A DNA stretch of 64,000 nt from SIG452 sp045540295 (GTDB taxonomy: Bacteria > Bacillota > Clostridia > UMGS1840), in NCBI GenBank assembly GCA_045540295.1, contig JAZQGY010000005.1:1-64000 (forward strand), read 5' to 3'. Under the pieces are notes generated by a model that did not search any database, was not told where the DNA came from, and saw only the letters and a program-made list of their open reading frames with translations. This document shows, piece after piece, positions 46,428-54,745 of this stretch (position 1 is the first letter of the stretch; each line of letters opens with the position of its first letter). The position numbers and the translations under genes were made by a program.

Positions 46428-46485
46428 CCGTTTGGCATCAAAATTACCTAGTCCAAAAATGTTACCAAGGTTCAGTACCAAAACA

Positions 46486-46520
46486 AAAAGAACCCGTCTG
46501 AAATTCAGACGGGTTCTTTC
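46486..46520. terminator. Bidirectional terminator between the EF-G paralogue and the SLH gene
   Basis: AAAGAACCCGTCTGAA and TTCAGACGGGTTCTTT form a perfect 16-bp hairpin with a one-base centre. Confidence 0.9.
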
Positions 46521-46564
46521 ATATTTTGTATGATAATGTTGCCTTTCGGCACTTCTTTTTATGT

Positions 46565-48205
46565 TTACCGTTCGTACAGTCTCACAACTGTTGCAACGGC
46601 TTGTTCCAAAGTGTAGGTTGCTTTGGGAGAAAATTCTGTGTCGCTGGTTCCAATCATAATACCAAGTTCTCTCATATAAAACACAGCATCAAATGCCCAT
46701 GAAGAAATGGTTTCCTTATCAGCATAATATTCCATTCCGTCAAGGTAAACAGATTGAGGCATTTCCATCTTCAAAAATTCTGCCACACGGTACAGAATGG
46801 TTGCCGCTTCTTCTCTTGTGAGAAAATCATCGGGAGCAAACAATCTGTCTCCTTTCCCTTGAACAATGCCTGCATAGTATAGAGTGGAAACTTTATGGCT
46901 GTATGTATCTTTAAAGGGTAAGGCAGCAGGAACCGCAAAGGCATTTTCCACCGTTTCGGTATTCATCAGCATATTATATATGATTTCACAAAACCGTTCC
47001 CGGGTAACAGATTCTTTGAAAGACAAATCTGCCAATCCTTCCATAAATCCCAGGTCTTTAGCCTTTGTTACACTGTCGGATGCCCAATCACTGCAGTCAT
47101 TGGAAATGAGGTCATACACTTTTTCCACAGCAATCTGGAATGTTTCTTCTTCGGTTATGATATAGTTATGCTCTCCCAAAGCAATTCCATGGGGTATGGT
47201 GTAGGTAATTGCTTCATTGTACGGAGTGTCTTCATCAACAGAAAACAGAATCCGATACCCGAATCCACCTCGAATATCTTCGTTGTCATCCACAATCAAT
47301 GCTTTGGTATGAATGGCATTGTATATCTCTGTGATAACCTTGTCATATGCAGTAGCATAATAAATTCCATCTGCCCCATTGCCAATTGCAATATGATGAA
47401 TATCTCCTTTGGAAAGTCCTGTCAATTCTTTAAAGGAATAAACCTTTTTGTCTGCTTTTTCTTCCTCCGGTTTTTCTGTGGGAAGTGGCTCTTTGGTTGC
47501 TTCCGGTTTTTGGACTACAACCTCACCCTCATTGTCAATATGAGTGTATGAATCCTCTTTTTTGCTGTTCGCACTTCTGTACTCGTCATACAAGTCGGCT
47601 TCCAATTCGCAAATGGTAAGGAAATCATCCGTGAGATACGCTCTGCCCAATTCCAGATTACAGCTTTCATCGTTCATAACATTAAAAGAAGACTCCGATG
47701 CAAAATAATAGGGAATGATGTATTCCAGTCCGCCTGAAATCAGTTTATATGCAAAAACGTGTACCCGTTCTCCCACCCAAACATCAGTAACCTGGGTAGG
47801 TTCCGTTAAGTAATTTGCTTTCAGGTAATGCTCTAACCGGTCACCGTAAGGCACCTGCATTCCCTCCAGCGCTGCAAAGTTGGTAATCTCCATCACATAT
47901 TCACTCTCATCAAAATGGGCATAGGAAATATCTGAGGTGCCAAGAATCGGCAACGCCACATACAGCCAAATGGCATCCTCTTGATTGCGCATTTGATTCG
48001 GGCTGGTATGTTCGATGATGAAGATATGTTCCTTATCAATTTGTTCTTCCGTGTATTCGGACTGTTGAATCGCGGTAGCAATCAGGTCAGCATACTGCTT
48101 CTGAGTTGTTGCTAACCCTTGCGGTAAAGCCGAGGTTTCAGCAGATACCGATAACCAAGTGCCAAGCAGTAGCATTGCAAGTAAAAGAGCAATCAATTTT
48201 TTCAT
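46565..48205 (-). CDS. Secreted S-layer-homology (SLH) domain protein
   Basis: A 546-residue exported protein. Residues 1-22 are a signal peptide (KKLIALLLAMLLLGTWLSVSA). Residues about 30-200 form an unrecognised domain; about 205-255 is a charged, Pro/Glu/Lys-rich linker; about 256-370 a second unrecognised domain. Three SLH repeats end the protein (about 372-420, 430-478, 490-546; for example FKDTYSHKVSTLYYAGIVQG and FAPDDFLTREEAATILYR). SLH domains anchor proteins to pyruvylated wall polymers. The ATG at 48205 follows AAAGGAAG; the longer in-frame extension lies in the leader terminator. The gene follows a long structured leader. Confidence 0.9.
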   Translation of the reverse strand: MKKLIALLLAMLLLGTWLSVSAETSALPQGLATTQKQYADLIATAIQQSEYTEEQIDKEHIFIIEHTSPNQMRNQEDAIWLYVALPILGTSDISYAHFDESEYVMEITNFAALEGMQVPYGDRLEHYLKANYLTEPTQVTDVWVGERVHVFAYKLISGGLEYIIPYYFASESSFNVMNDESCNLELGRAYLTDDFLTICELEADLYDEYRSANSKKEDSYTHIDNEGEVVVQKPEATKEPLPTEKPEEEKADKKVYSFKELTGLSKGDIHHIAIGNGADGIYYATAYDKVITEIYNAIHTKALIVDDNEDIRGGFGYRILFSVDEDTPYNEAITYTIPHGIALGEHNYIITEEETFQIAVEKVYDLISNDCSDWASDSVTKAKDLGFMEGLADLSFKESVTRERFCEIIYNMLMNTETVENAFAVPAALPFKDTYSHKVSTLYYAGIVQGKGDRLFAPDDFLTREEAATILYRVAEFLKMEMPQSVYLDGMEYYADKETISSWAFDAVFYMRELGIMIGTSDTEFSPKATYTLEQAVATVVRLYER

Positions 48206-48240
48206 ACAATCTTCCTTTCCGCTCAAAATGAGCAACCCAA

Positions 48241-48278
48241 ATAAAAAATGCATCACCCATCTTGCAGAGTGATGCACT
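48241..48278 (-). terminator. Intrinsic terminator in the leader of the SLH gene
   Basis: On the minus strand TGCATCAC pairs with GTGATGCA, followed by TTTTTTATTT, 35 bases before the start codon. GAGTAATG (48295-48288) can pair with CATCACTC of the 5' arm (7 of 8 bases) and would prevent the terminator from forming. Confidence 0.75.
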
Positions 48279-48307
48279 AAAAACGCACATTACTCTGATT
48301 GATAGGC

Positions 48308-48430
48308 TGCTAGACACTAATCAATATACTTTCCGAAAAGCAAAACAGAGCAGTACGCTTTTATCTTAGCGTACGCTTTTCGGAAAATACATATACCTCA
48401 CCCAGTATATTGATTAAATTGTGTCTAGCA
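48308..48430 (-). ncRNA. Structured leader RNA domain upstream of the SLH gene (riboswitch-like candidate)
   Basis: On the minus strand TGCTAGACAC (48430-48421) pairs with GTGTCTAGCA (48317-48308), ATCAATATAC (48414-48405) with GTATATTGAT (48329-48320), and TTTCCGAAAAGC (48386-48375) with GCTTTTCGGAAA (48341-48330). An inner hairpin GTACGC/GCGTAC (48374-48353) tops the stem. One large one-sided loop (48404-48387) is conserved as single-stranded. Transcription should start at the base of the stem. The layout matches the leader at 30351-30563. Confidence 0.6.
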
Positions 48431-48435
48431 TAATT

Positions 48436-48464
48436 ATTATAACATAGTTATCTCATTTTGTCCA
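48436..48464 (-). promoter_or_regulatory. Promoter of the SLH gene leader
   Basis: TGGACA (48464-48459) and TATAAT (48441-48436) with a 17-base spacer on the minus strand; the start falls at about 48429. Confidence 0.75.
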
Positions 48465-48481
48465 CAATTTTCTTTCAAAAC

Positions 48482-48519
48482 AAAAAACCGCAAGAATTTT
48501 TTATTCTTGCGGTTTTTAT
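48482..48519 (-). terminator. Terminator downstream of the purF-like gene
   Basis: AAAAACCGCAAGAA and TTCTTGCGGTTTTT form a 14-bp A/T-flanked hairpin, past the two repeat copies that follow the purF-like gene. Confidence 0.85.
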
Positions 48520-48543
48520 TTTAGGTTATTTTATTAGCACATC

Positions 48544-48640
48544 AGTGTAACGGAAAAATGGATGCAAAATGGAGAAATCGGACCCGAAGCTGTATATTTT
48601 ATACTGCGAGCGGGACGATTCATTCATTTGGCGCCATTTT
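48544..48640 (+). repeat. Palindromic dispersed repeat, copy 5 (first of a tandem pair)
   Basis: GATGCAAAATGGAGAAATC, CCCGAAGCTGTA, TATTTTATA centre, CTGCGAGCGGGA and GATTCATTCATTTGGCGCC. Almost identical to 48651-48746, offset by 107 bases, with only two visible base differences over about 95 bases. Confidence 0.85.
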
Positions 48641-48650
48641 ACGCACATTA

Positions 48651-48746
48651 AGTGTAATGGAAAAATGGATGCAAAATGGAGAAATCGGACCCGAAGCTGT
48701 ATATATTATACTGCGAGCGGGACGATTCATTCATTTGGCGCCATTT
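48651..48746 (+). repeat. Palindromic dispersed repeat, copy 6 (second of a tandem pair)
   Basis: Near-identical to copy 5. It ends directly at the stop codon of the purF-like gene (48747), so the duplication grew into the space right behind the gene. Confidence 0.85.
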
Positions 48747-50171
48747 TTACTTACACTTCCCGGGGCATTCTTTGCCGTCCCAGCAATAGGTACATAACTT
48801 ACATTTGTCCAGACCGATAGATTCCACCATATCATCCAAGCGATGATATTTTAGGGTGGTGAAGCCCATTTCTTTGCGGATAGCTTCTACCATTTCATGA
48901 TAATTTTCGTGGTCGGGATCGGTGTAGGTTGCCAAAGTAGTTTCATCTACCTGTTCTCCCTCCCGAAGTGCAATCATGCGACGGGCAATCAAATCCATAT
49001 CGGAAGTAGAACGGGAGAAATTTAAGTATTTACAGCCAAACATGATGGGCGGGCAGGCAGGGCGGATATGCACCTGTTTTGCGCCTCTTTGATAAAGAAA
49101 ATCTGCAGTTTCCCGAAGCTGGGTACCACGGACAATGGAATCATCAATCAACACCATATCCCGGTTACGAATCAGCTCTTCCACGGGAATCAGCTTCATT
49201 TTGGCAATTCTATTTCGTTCAGTCTGTACCTGAGGCATAAAGGAACGTGCCCAGGTGGGAGTATATTTAATGAAGGGTCTTGCAAAAGGAATATCAGATT
49301 TATTGGCATAACCCACGGCATGAGCAGTTCCGGAATCAGGAACTCCTGCCACCATATGAGCATCCACATCGTCCCGCATAGCAAGACGTTCTCCGCAGTT
49401 ATAACGCATCTTTTCCACATTCACGCCCTCGTAGGTGGAAGTGGGATAACCAAAATACACCCAAAGAAAGCTACAAATTTTCATTTCTTCGCCGGGGGAT
49501 CGCAGGGTTTGGATTCCGTCGGGATTAACCAGAACAATTTCACCGGGGCCCAGTTCTTTTTCTAAAGTGTATCCCAAATTGAAATACGCAAAGCTTTCAA
49601 AGGTGATACAACGGGCATTTTCCTTTTTTCCGATGATTAAGGGAGTTCTCCCTACTCGGTCACGAGCCGCATAAATCCCCTTTGCAGTTAACACCAGCAT
49701 GGACATGGAGCCGTCAATTTTTTCCTGAGCATAACGGATGCCTTCGGGAATGGAATCGCATTGGTTAATTAAGGATGCCACAAGCTCAGTGGGATTAATC
49801 TGACCGCCGCTCATTTCTAGAAAATGAGGATTTCCTTTGTCAAACGCCAGTTTTACCAACTCGTCTGCATTATTGATTCTGCCCACAGTGGTGATGGCAA
49901 AATTGCCTAAGTGACTGCGGACAATCAAAGGCTGCGGCTCAGTGTCGGAAATACAGCCGATGCCGTAGATCCCTTCCATTTCCTCCAAGTCACGGCCGAA
50001 TTTTATACGGAAAGGAGAATTTTCAATATTATGAATGGCTCTTTGAAAGCCGTTTTTGCCCAAAACTGCAAGTCCGCCTCGTCTGGTGCCTAAATGAGAA
50101 TGATAATCGGTGCCGAAAAATAAATCCAGCACGCAATCTTCCTTGGAAGTAACGCCAAAAATTCCACCCAT
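48747..50171 (-). CDS. PurF-like amidophosphoribosyltransferase homologue lacking the nucleophile Cys
   Basis: A 474-residue protein with the two-domain PurF layout: N-terminal glutamine amidotransferase fold (HLGTRRGGLAVLG, IVRSHLGNFAITTVGRINN, ARDRVGRTPLIIG) and a C-terminal phosphoribosyltransferase domain with the PRPP motif VLIDDSIVRGTQ. It starts MGGIFGV; active PurF has Cys right after Met (CGIFG), which attacks glutamine. Here Gly replaces it, so glutaminase activity should be absent. The C-terminus is Cys-rich (CKLCTYCWDGKECPGKC), like Fe-S-type PurF but extended. It may use free ammonia or be regulatory. GGAGAG precedes the ATG; no other purine genes are nearby. Confidence 0.88.
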   Translation of the reverse strand: MGGIFGVTSKEDCVLDLFFGTDYHSHLGTRRGGLAVLGKNGFQRAIHNIENSPFRIKFGRDLEEMEGIYGIGCISDTEPQPLIVRSHLGNFAITTVGRINNADELVKLAFDKGNPHFLEMSGGQINPTELVASLINQCDSIPEGIRYAQEKIDGSMSMLVLTAKGIYAARDRVGRTPLIIGKKENARCITFESFAYFNLGYTLEKELGPGEIVLVNPDGIQTLRSPGEEMKICSFLWVYFGYPTSTYEGVNVEKMRYNCGERLAMRDDVDAHMVAGVPDSGTAHAVGYANKSDIPFARPFIKYTPTWARSFMPQVQTERNRIAKMKLIPVEELIRNRDMVLIDDSIVRGTQLRETADFLYQRGAKQVHIRPACPPIMFGCKYLNFSRSTSDMDLIARRMIALREGEQVDETTLATYTDPDHENYHEMVEAIRKEMGFTTLKYHRLDDMVESIGLDKCKLCTYCWDGKECPGKCK

Positions 50172-50190
50172 AATGTTCTCTCCTTTACTT

Positions 50191-50240
50191 TGTTGCTATC
50201 TTTTGCTATCTTTTGCTATTTTTTGCTATGTTTCTGCTAT
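50191..50240 (-). repeat. Five phased copies of a 10-bp repeat in the purF-like leader
   Basis: On the minus strand the unit GATAGCAAAA recurs about five times in direct 10-bp register (variants CATAGCAAAA, AATAGCAAAA). It ends some 20 bases before the start codon. A 10-bp period puts every copy on one helix face; on RNA the copies would be single-stranded and A-rich. Confidence 0.75.
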
Positions 50241-50290
50241 TTTTTTATAGTCATTGAAAAAAATACTGCATTTTATCATAAGACACTTGT

Positions 50291-50319
50291 ATTATACATT
50301 AGTTTTTATCAAAATGCAA
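50291..50319 (-). promoter_or_regulatory. Promoter of the purF-like gene
   Basis: TTGCAT (50319-50314) and TATAAT (50296-50291) with 17 bases between; leader of about 115 bases with the 10-bp repeats. Confidence 0.7.
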
Positions 50320-50413
50320 CCCATTTTTCCAAAAAAACACCAACGAATCTTTTTGGCTTTTTCTTTCCTTTTTTATGAAAAACGGACAATTTCTTTTGAT
50401 AGCGCTTTTCCGA

Positions 50414-50450
50414 TAAAAAAGCCCGCAAGGATTTTCTTGCGAGCTTTTTT
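50414..50450 (-). terminator. Terminator of the pgk-tpiA-gpmI-gtrA operon
   Basis: On the minus strand AAAAAGCTCGCAAG pairs with CTTGCGGGCTTTTTT (one G-U pair) around a short loop, a few bases after the gtrA-type stop. Confidence 0.88.
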
Positions 50451-50453
50451 AGG

Positions 50454-50855
50454 TTATTTCTTTTTAAAAGTGAAGAATTTTTGCAGTAAAAAGGTTACGG
50501 GAACACCAATTGCTGCCGCTAAAACAGACGCAATCAAGTGATGCCAGCCTAAAAGATTGTAAACCACAATCACCACGCCGTTCTGAATCAGAAAATTCGG
50601 CACAGTGGCAAGGGCATACTTTGCCAGCTTGTCCCAAGCAAGATTTTCACAAAAGGTGAATCGGCTGTTTAACAAATAGGATACAAAAAATCCTGCCAAA
50701 TATCCTACCACATAGGCAGGATTCACGCCAAGAATATCTGCTAACAAAGCAGATAACACAATTGTTGTCAGTGTGTTTACCACACCGATTCCCACAAACA
50801 GCATAAAATCCTTTTTCAAAAAAAGATTTTTGACAATTTCAAACAGCTTTTTCAT
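50454..50855 (-). CDS. GtrA-family membrane protein
   Basis: A 133-residue protein with four membrane helices, typical of the GtrA/DPMS-associated family that handles polyprenyl-linked sugars at the membrane (FMLFVGIGVVNTLT in helix 1, GYLAGFFVSYLLNSRFTF around helix 2). The ATG at 50855 lies one base after the gpmI stop, so translation is probably coupled; a TTG at 50867 is less likely. It is the last gene of a glycolytic operon, an unusual setting for this family. Confidence 0.85.
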   Translation of the reverse strand: MKKLFEIVKNLFLKKDFMLFVGIGVVNTLTTIVLSALLADILGVNPAYVVGYLAGFFVSYLLNSRFTFCENLAWDKLAKYALATVPNFLIQNGVVIVVYNLLGWHHLIASVLAAAIGVPVTFLLQKFFTFKKK

Positions 50856-50856
50856 C

Positions 50857-52371
50857 TTACTTTGCAATCAGGCTGGAGCCGGTCATTTCTTCCGGCTGAG
50901 GAAGTCCCATTAAGTCTAACATAGTGGGGCAAACGTCTGCTAAGCAACCGCCTTTTCTTAGTTCCATATCCCCTGCCCCGCATACGATAAAGGGAACGGG
51001 ATTGGTGGTGTGTGCGGTCACAACGCCTTCTTCTTCGGAGAACATTAAGTCTGCGTTACCGTGGTCTGCAGTAATCACGGCGATACCGCCTTTATCAAGA
51101 ATTGCTTCCACGGTTCTCTTCATGCAGCCGTCCACGGTTTTTACCGCTTTGGTTGCTGCATCAAAATCGCCGGTGTGACCAACCATATCGCAGTTTGCAT
51201 AGTTTAAAATAATCACATCGTACTTGTCGGATTCGATTCGTTTTAATACTTCTTCGGTTACAGGGCAGGCAGACATTTCGGGCTGCAGGTCATAGGTCGC
51301 AACCTTGGGAGAAGCAATCAATGCTCTGTCTTCACCGGGAAATTCCGCTTCCACGCCACCGTTGAAGAAGAAGGTTACGTGAGCGTATTTTTCGGTTTCT
51401 GCAATACGAAGCTGTTTTAAGCCTTTTTCGGAAATATATTCTCCAAAAGTATTTTTTAAACTCTGGGGCTTATATGCTACAGATACATTAGGCATGGTTG
51501 CATCGTACTGAGTCATGCAAACATAGAATAAGGGGAAGAATTCTCTTTCAAAACCGGAAAATTCTTCATCCACAAAGGTACGGGTGATTTCTCTTGCTCT
51601 GTCGGGACGGAAATTAAAGAAAACCACACTGTCGTTTTTGGAAATAGCTTTTGCCCCGTCAATCACGGTAGGCAGAACAAATTCGTCTACCACTTCTTTC
51701 GCATAAGATGCAGTGATAGCTTCGTCAGCAGTTTTTGCGGTTTCGCCTTCACCTTTTACCATGGCATTGTATGCTTTTTCTACACGTTCCCAACGGTTAT
51801 CTCGGTCCATTGCATAGTATCTGCCCATAATGGTGGCAATTTTACCTACGCCGATTTGTTTCATTTCGTCTTCTAACTGTGCTAAATATTCTTTTGCAGA
51901 AGAAGGCGGAACGTCACGGCCGTCTAAGAAGCAATGCACATATACTTCGGTTAAACCGTTTTTCTTCGCCATTTCCAGCAAACCATACAGATGGGTGTTG
52001 TGGCTATGCACACCGCCGTCAGACAGAAGTCCCATCAGATGCAGTGCGGTGCCGTTTTTCTTGCAGTTCTCAACTGCAGAGAGAAGCACATCATTACTAA
52101 AAAAATCGCCGTCTTTGATGGCTTTGGTGATACGGGTTAATTCCTGATACACAATTCTTCCTGCACCGATATTGGTGTGGCCAACTTCGGAGTTTCCCAT
52201 CTGACCTTCGGGCAGACCAACTGCCATACCGCTGGCATCAATTAAGGTGTTGGGATACTGTGCAATCAGGGTGTCGATATATTTATTAGGCACGGCTTTG
52301 ATAGCATTTCCTTCTTTTTCGGGATTGTAGCCGTAACCGTCCATAATCAGTAATGCAACAGGTTTTTTCAT
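50857..52371 (-). CDS. gpmI: Cofactor-independent phosphoglycerate mutase
   Basis: A 504-residue manganese-dependent enzyme interconverting 3- and 2-phosphoglycerate. The N-terminal LLIMDGYGYNPEKEGNAI holds the first metal ligand, QMGNSEVGHTNIGAGR the catalytic Ser and substrate site, and ITADHGNADLM the second metal site. The length is typical (about 510). The ATG at 52371 follows AAGGAAA; the longer in-frame extension starts inside the intergenic hairpin. It lies between tpiA and the gtrA-type gene. Confidence 0.96.
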   Translation of the reverse strand: MKKPVALLIMDGYGYNPEKEGNAIKAVPNKYIDTLIAQYPNTLIDASGMAVGLPEGQMGNSEVGHTNIGAGRIVYQELTRITKAIKDGDFFSNDVLLSAVENCKKNGTALHLMGLLSDGGVHSHNTHLYGLLEMAKKNGLTEVYVHCFLDGRDVPPSSAKEYLAQLEDEMKQIGVGKIATIMGRYYAMDRDNRWERVEKAYNAMVKGEGETAKTADEAITASYAKEVVDEFVLPTVIDGAKAISKNDSVVFFNFRPDRAREITRTFVDEEFSGFEREFFPLFYVCMTQYDATMPNVSVAYKPQSLKNTFGEYISEKGLKQLRIAETEKYAHVTFFFNGGVEAEFPGEDRALIASPKVATYDLQPEMSACPVTEEVLKRIESDKYDVIILNYANCDMVGHTGDFDAATKAVKTVDGCMKRTVEAILDKGGIAVITADHGNADLMFSEEEGVVTAHTTNPVPFIVCGAGDMELRKGGCLADVCPTMLDLMGLPQPEEMTGSSLIAK

Positions 52372-52468
52372 ACCGATTTTCCTTTCTTTTTTGGAAAATG
52401 GCAAGTGCTCTTTTTGATATCACTTGCCATTTTCTTTAATCTTAAATAAGTTCCGTTTTCTGATGCCA

Positions 52469-53221
52469 TTATTTGCAGGCGTTGATAATGGTGGTGAAGT
52501 CTTCGCCTTTTAAGGAAGCACCGCCGATTAAGCCACCGTCAATGTTGGGCATTGCAAGGAGACCTGCAGCATTTTTTGCGTTCATGCTGCCGCCGTATAA
52601 GATTCTTACCACGTCAGCAACGTCTGCAGAATATAAGTCTTTTAAGCAAGCACGGATAAATGCACAAACTTCTTCTGCCTGTTCGTCAGTTGCAGTTTTG
52701 CCGGTACCGATTGCCCAGATGGGTTCGTATGCAACAACTACTTTTTTCGCATCATCTGCGGAAATTCCTGCAAATGCTTTTACAACCTGATCTTTAATTA
52801 AATCGTTGGTGATGCCTTTTTCGCGGTCTTCTAATTTTTCACCCACGCAAACAACAGGAACGATACCTTTTTCCAATGCTTTCACGGTTTTCTTGTTTAC
52901 GGTTTCGTCGGTTTCTGCAAAGTATTCTCTTCTTTCGGAGTGACCGATTACAACGTAGGTTACGCCAATGTCTAATAACATATCTGCGCTTACTTCACCG
53001 GTGTATGCACCGCTTTCCATAAAATGGAGGTTCTGTGCACCGATGTTTAATTTGGTGCCTTTTGCAGCTTCTACTGCATTTGCAATACAAACGAAGGGCA
53101 CGCAAGCCAAAACGTCACAGTTTGCACCGTCAACCGCGCCTTTGAAGGAGTTGATCAGTTCTGCGGTTTCGGAAGGTTTTTTATTCATTTTCCAGTTGCC
53201 TGCAATTAATTTAGTTCTCAT
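52469..53221 (-). CDS. tpiA: Triosephosphate isomerase
   Basis: A 250-residue TIM barrel that interconverts dihydroxyacetone phosphate and glyceraldehyde 3-phosphate. Catalytic residues are visible in GNWKMNK (Lys), IGHSERR (His) and VAYEPIWAIGTGKTA (Glu plus the mobile loop), with LYGGSMNAKN near the end. The ATG at 53221 gives the standard N-terminus; a TTG at 53245 is the alternative. It is 62 bases downstream of pgk. Confidence 0.97.
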   Translation of the reverse strand: MRTKLIAGNWKMNKKPSETAELINSFKGAVDGANCDVLACVPFVCIANAVEAAKGTKLNIGAQNLHFMESGAYTGEVSADMLLDIGVTYVVIGHSERREYFAETDETVNKKTVKALEKGIVPVVCVGEKLEDREKGITNDLIKDQVVKAFAGISADDAKKVVVAYEPIWAIGTGKTATDEQAEEVCAFIRACLKDLYSADVADVVRILYGGSMNAKNAAGLLAMPNIDGGLIGGASLKGEDFTTIINACK

Positions 53222-53283
53222 TTTTTTAATCTCGCTTTCTATCAATTTATGCTGTACGCAAAAAATATGCCGTACACAGTACC

Positions 53284-54465
53284 TTATTTATCGTTTAAGC
53301 AATCAATACCGGGCAGAACGATACCTTCTAAAAATTCTAAGGAAGCGCCGCCACCGGTGGAAATGTGAGTTACTTTATCGCCAAAGCCGAACTGTTCCAC
53401 AGCTGCTGCAGAATCACCGCCACCGATGATGGAGATGGAATCGCTTGCTGCAATTGCTTCTGCCACTGCGATGGTGCCTTTTGCAAAGTTAGACATTTCA
53501 AATACGCCCATAGGTCCGTTCCAGATTACGGTTTTTGCATTTTTTACAACATCGGAGAACAGTGCAATGGTGTTTGCACCGATGTCCAAGCCTTCCCAGT
53601 CTGCGGGAATTGCTTTGGAATCAACGGTTTTGAAGTTTGCATCGTTGGAGAAACCGTCTGCAACAACGGTATCAACAGGCAGATACATTTTTACACCTTT
53701 CGCTTCTGCTTTTGCCAGTAAGTCTTTTGCTAAGTCTAGTTTATCGTTTTCACAGATGGATTTACCGATTTCATAGCCCTGTGCTTTTAAGAAGGTGTAT
53801 GCCATACCACCGCCGATAATTAAGGAATCCACCTTTTCAATCAGGTTATTGATAACGCCGATTTTGTCGGATACCTTTGCACCGCCTAAGATTGCAACGA
53901 AAGATCTTTCGGGGTTAGACAGAGCTTTGCCCATGATGTCGATTTCTTTCTGAATCAGGTAACCGCAAACTGCAGGTAAATAGTCAGCAACACCTGCGGT
54001 GGAAGCGTGTGCTCTGTGTGCGGTACCGAACGCATCGTTTACATAAACTTCAGCTAAAGATGCTAAAGCTTTTGCAAATTCGGGATCGTTCTTTTCTTCT
54101 TCTTTATGGAAACGAACGTTTTCTAAACAGATAACGTCGCCGTCTTTCATATCTGCTACCAATGCTTTTGCGCTGTCACCAATCACATCTTCTGCCAATT
54201 TTACTTCTTTGCCTAAGATTTCGGATAATCTTTTGGTAACGGGAGCTAAGCTATATTTCATATTGAATTCGCCCTTGGGACGACCCATATGAGAGCAAAG
54301 AATCACTTTTGCACCCTGCCCCATTAAGTATTTGATGGTGGGTAATGCACCGTTGATTCTGTTTTCGTCGGTGATATTTTTGTTTTCATCCAGGGGAACA
54401 TTAAAGTCGCAACGAACCAGGACTTTTTTGCCTGCTACCTGAATATCTTCAATGGTCTTTTTCAT
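53284..54465 (-). CDS. pgk: Phosphoglycerate kinase
   Basis: A 393-residue glycolytic kinase that makes ATP from 1,3-bisphosphoglycerate. It has VLVRCDFNVPLDENKN at the N-terminus, SHMGRPKGEF, the LGGAKVSDKIGVI segment, and the C-terminal nucleotide loop GGGDSAAAVEQFG. GGAGA lies nine bases before the ATG at 54465; the in-frame extension to 54534 covers the promoter region. It heads the pgk-tpiA-gpmI-gtrA operon; no gap gene is adjacent. Confidence 0.97.
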   Translation of the reverse strand: MKKTIEDIQVAGKKVLVRCDFNVPLDENKNITDENRINGALPTIKYLMGQGAKVILCSHMGRPKGEFNMKYSLAPVTKRLSEILGKEVKLAEDVIGDSAKALVADMKDGDVICLENVRFHKEEEKNDPEFAKALASLAEVYVNDAFGTAHRAHASTAGVADYLPAVCGYLIQKEIDIMGKALSNPERSFVAILGGAKVSDKIGVINNLIEKVDSLIIGGGMAYTFLKAQGYEIGKSICENDKLDLAKDLLAKAEAKGVKMYLPVDTVVADGFSNDANFKTVDSKAIPADWEGLDIGANTIALFSDVVKNAKTVIWNGPMGVFEMSNFAKGTIAVAEAIAASDSISIIGGGDSAAAVEQFGFGDKVTHISTGGGASLEFLEGIVLPGIDCLNDK

Positions 54466-54539
54466 GAGAGTATGTCTCCTTCGTTTATATAATAAATTTT
54501 TATGCACACGAAAAAAGCAGCCAAATTCTGCCATATACT

Positions 54540-54568
54540 ATATTACAACATTTTCTCCCGATTTTCAA
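54540..54568 (-). promoter_or_regulatory. pgk operon promoter
   Basis: TTGAAA (54568-54563) and TAATAT (54545-54540) with a 17-base spacer on the minus strand. Confidence 0.7.
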
Positions 54569-54683
54569 GGGGTATTTGGAAAAAAATAAAAAATTGTTAT
54601 ATTTTTATCAATATTTTTGGTTTTCGGGAAAAGAATTATACAAAATTCCTGAAAAAACTCCTTGTATTTTTACAGCTTTTCTA

Positions 54684-54712
54684 TTGATTTTTTTGGAAAA
54701 ATCTGTTATGAT
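54684..54712 (+). promoter_or_regulatory. Promoter of the pseudouridine synthase gene
   Basis: TTGATT (54684-54689) and TATGAT (54707-54712) with 17 bases between, 33 bases before the ATG. Confidence 0.75.
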
Positions 54713-54745
54713 GTATGTATCTATTTTGATTACTGAGAGGATGCT

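Noticed and set aside
48558..48820. Overlapping plus-strand open frames with internally repeated protein sequence
   Set aside because: The frames exist only because the 107-base repeat unit is duplicated; they have no start signals and run into the purF-like gene on the other strand.
50191..50240. CRISPR-like array
   Set aside because: Units are only 10 bp and directly adjacent, without spacers, and no cas genes are near.
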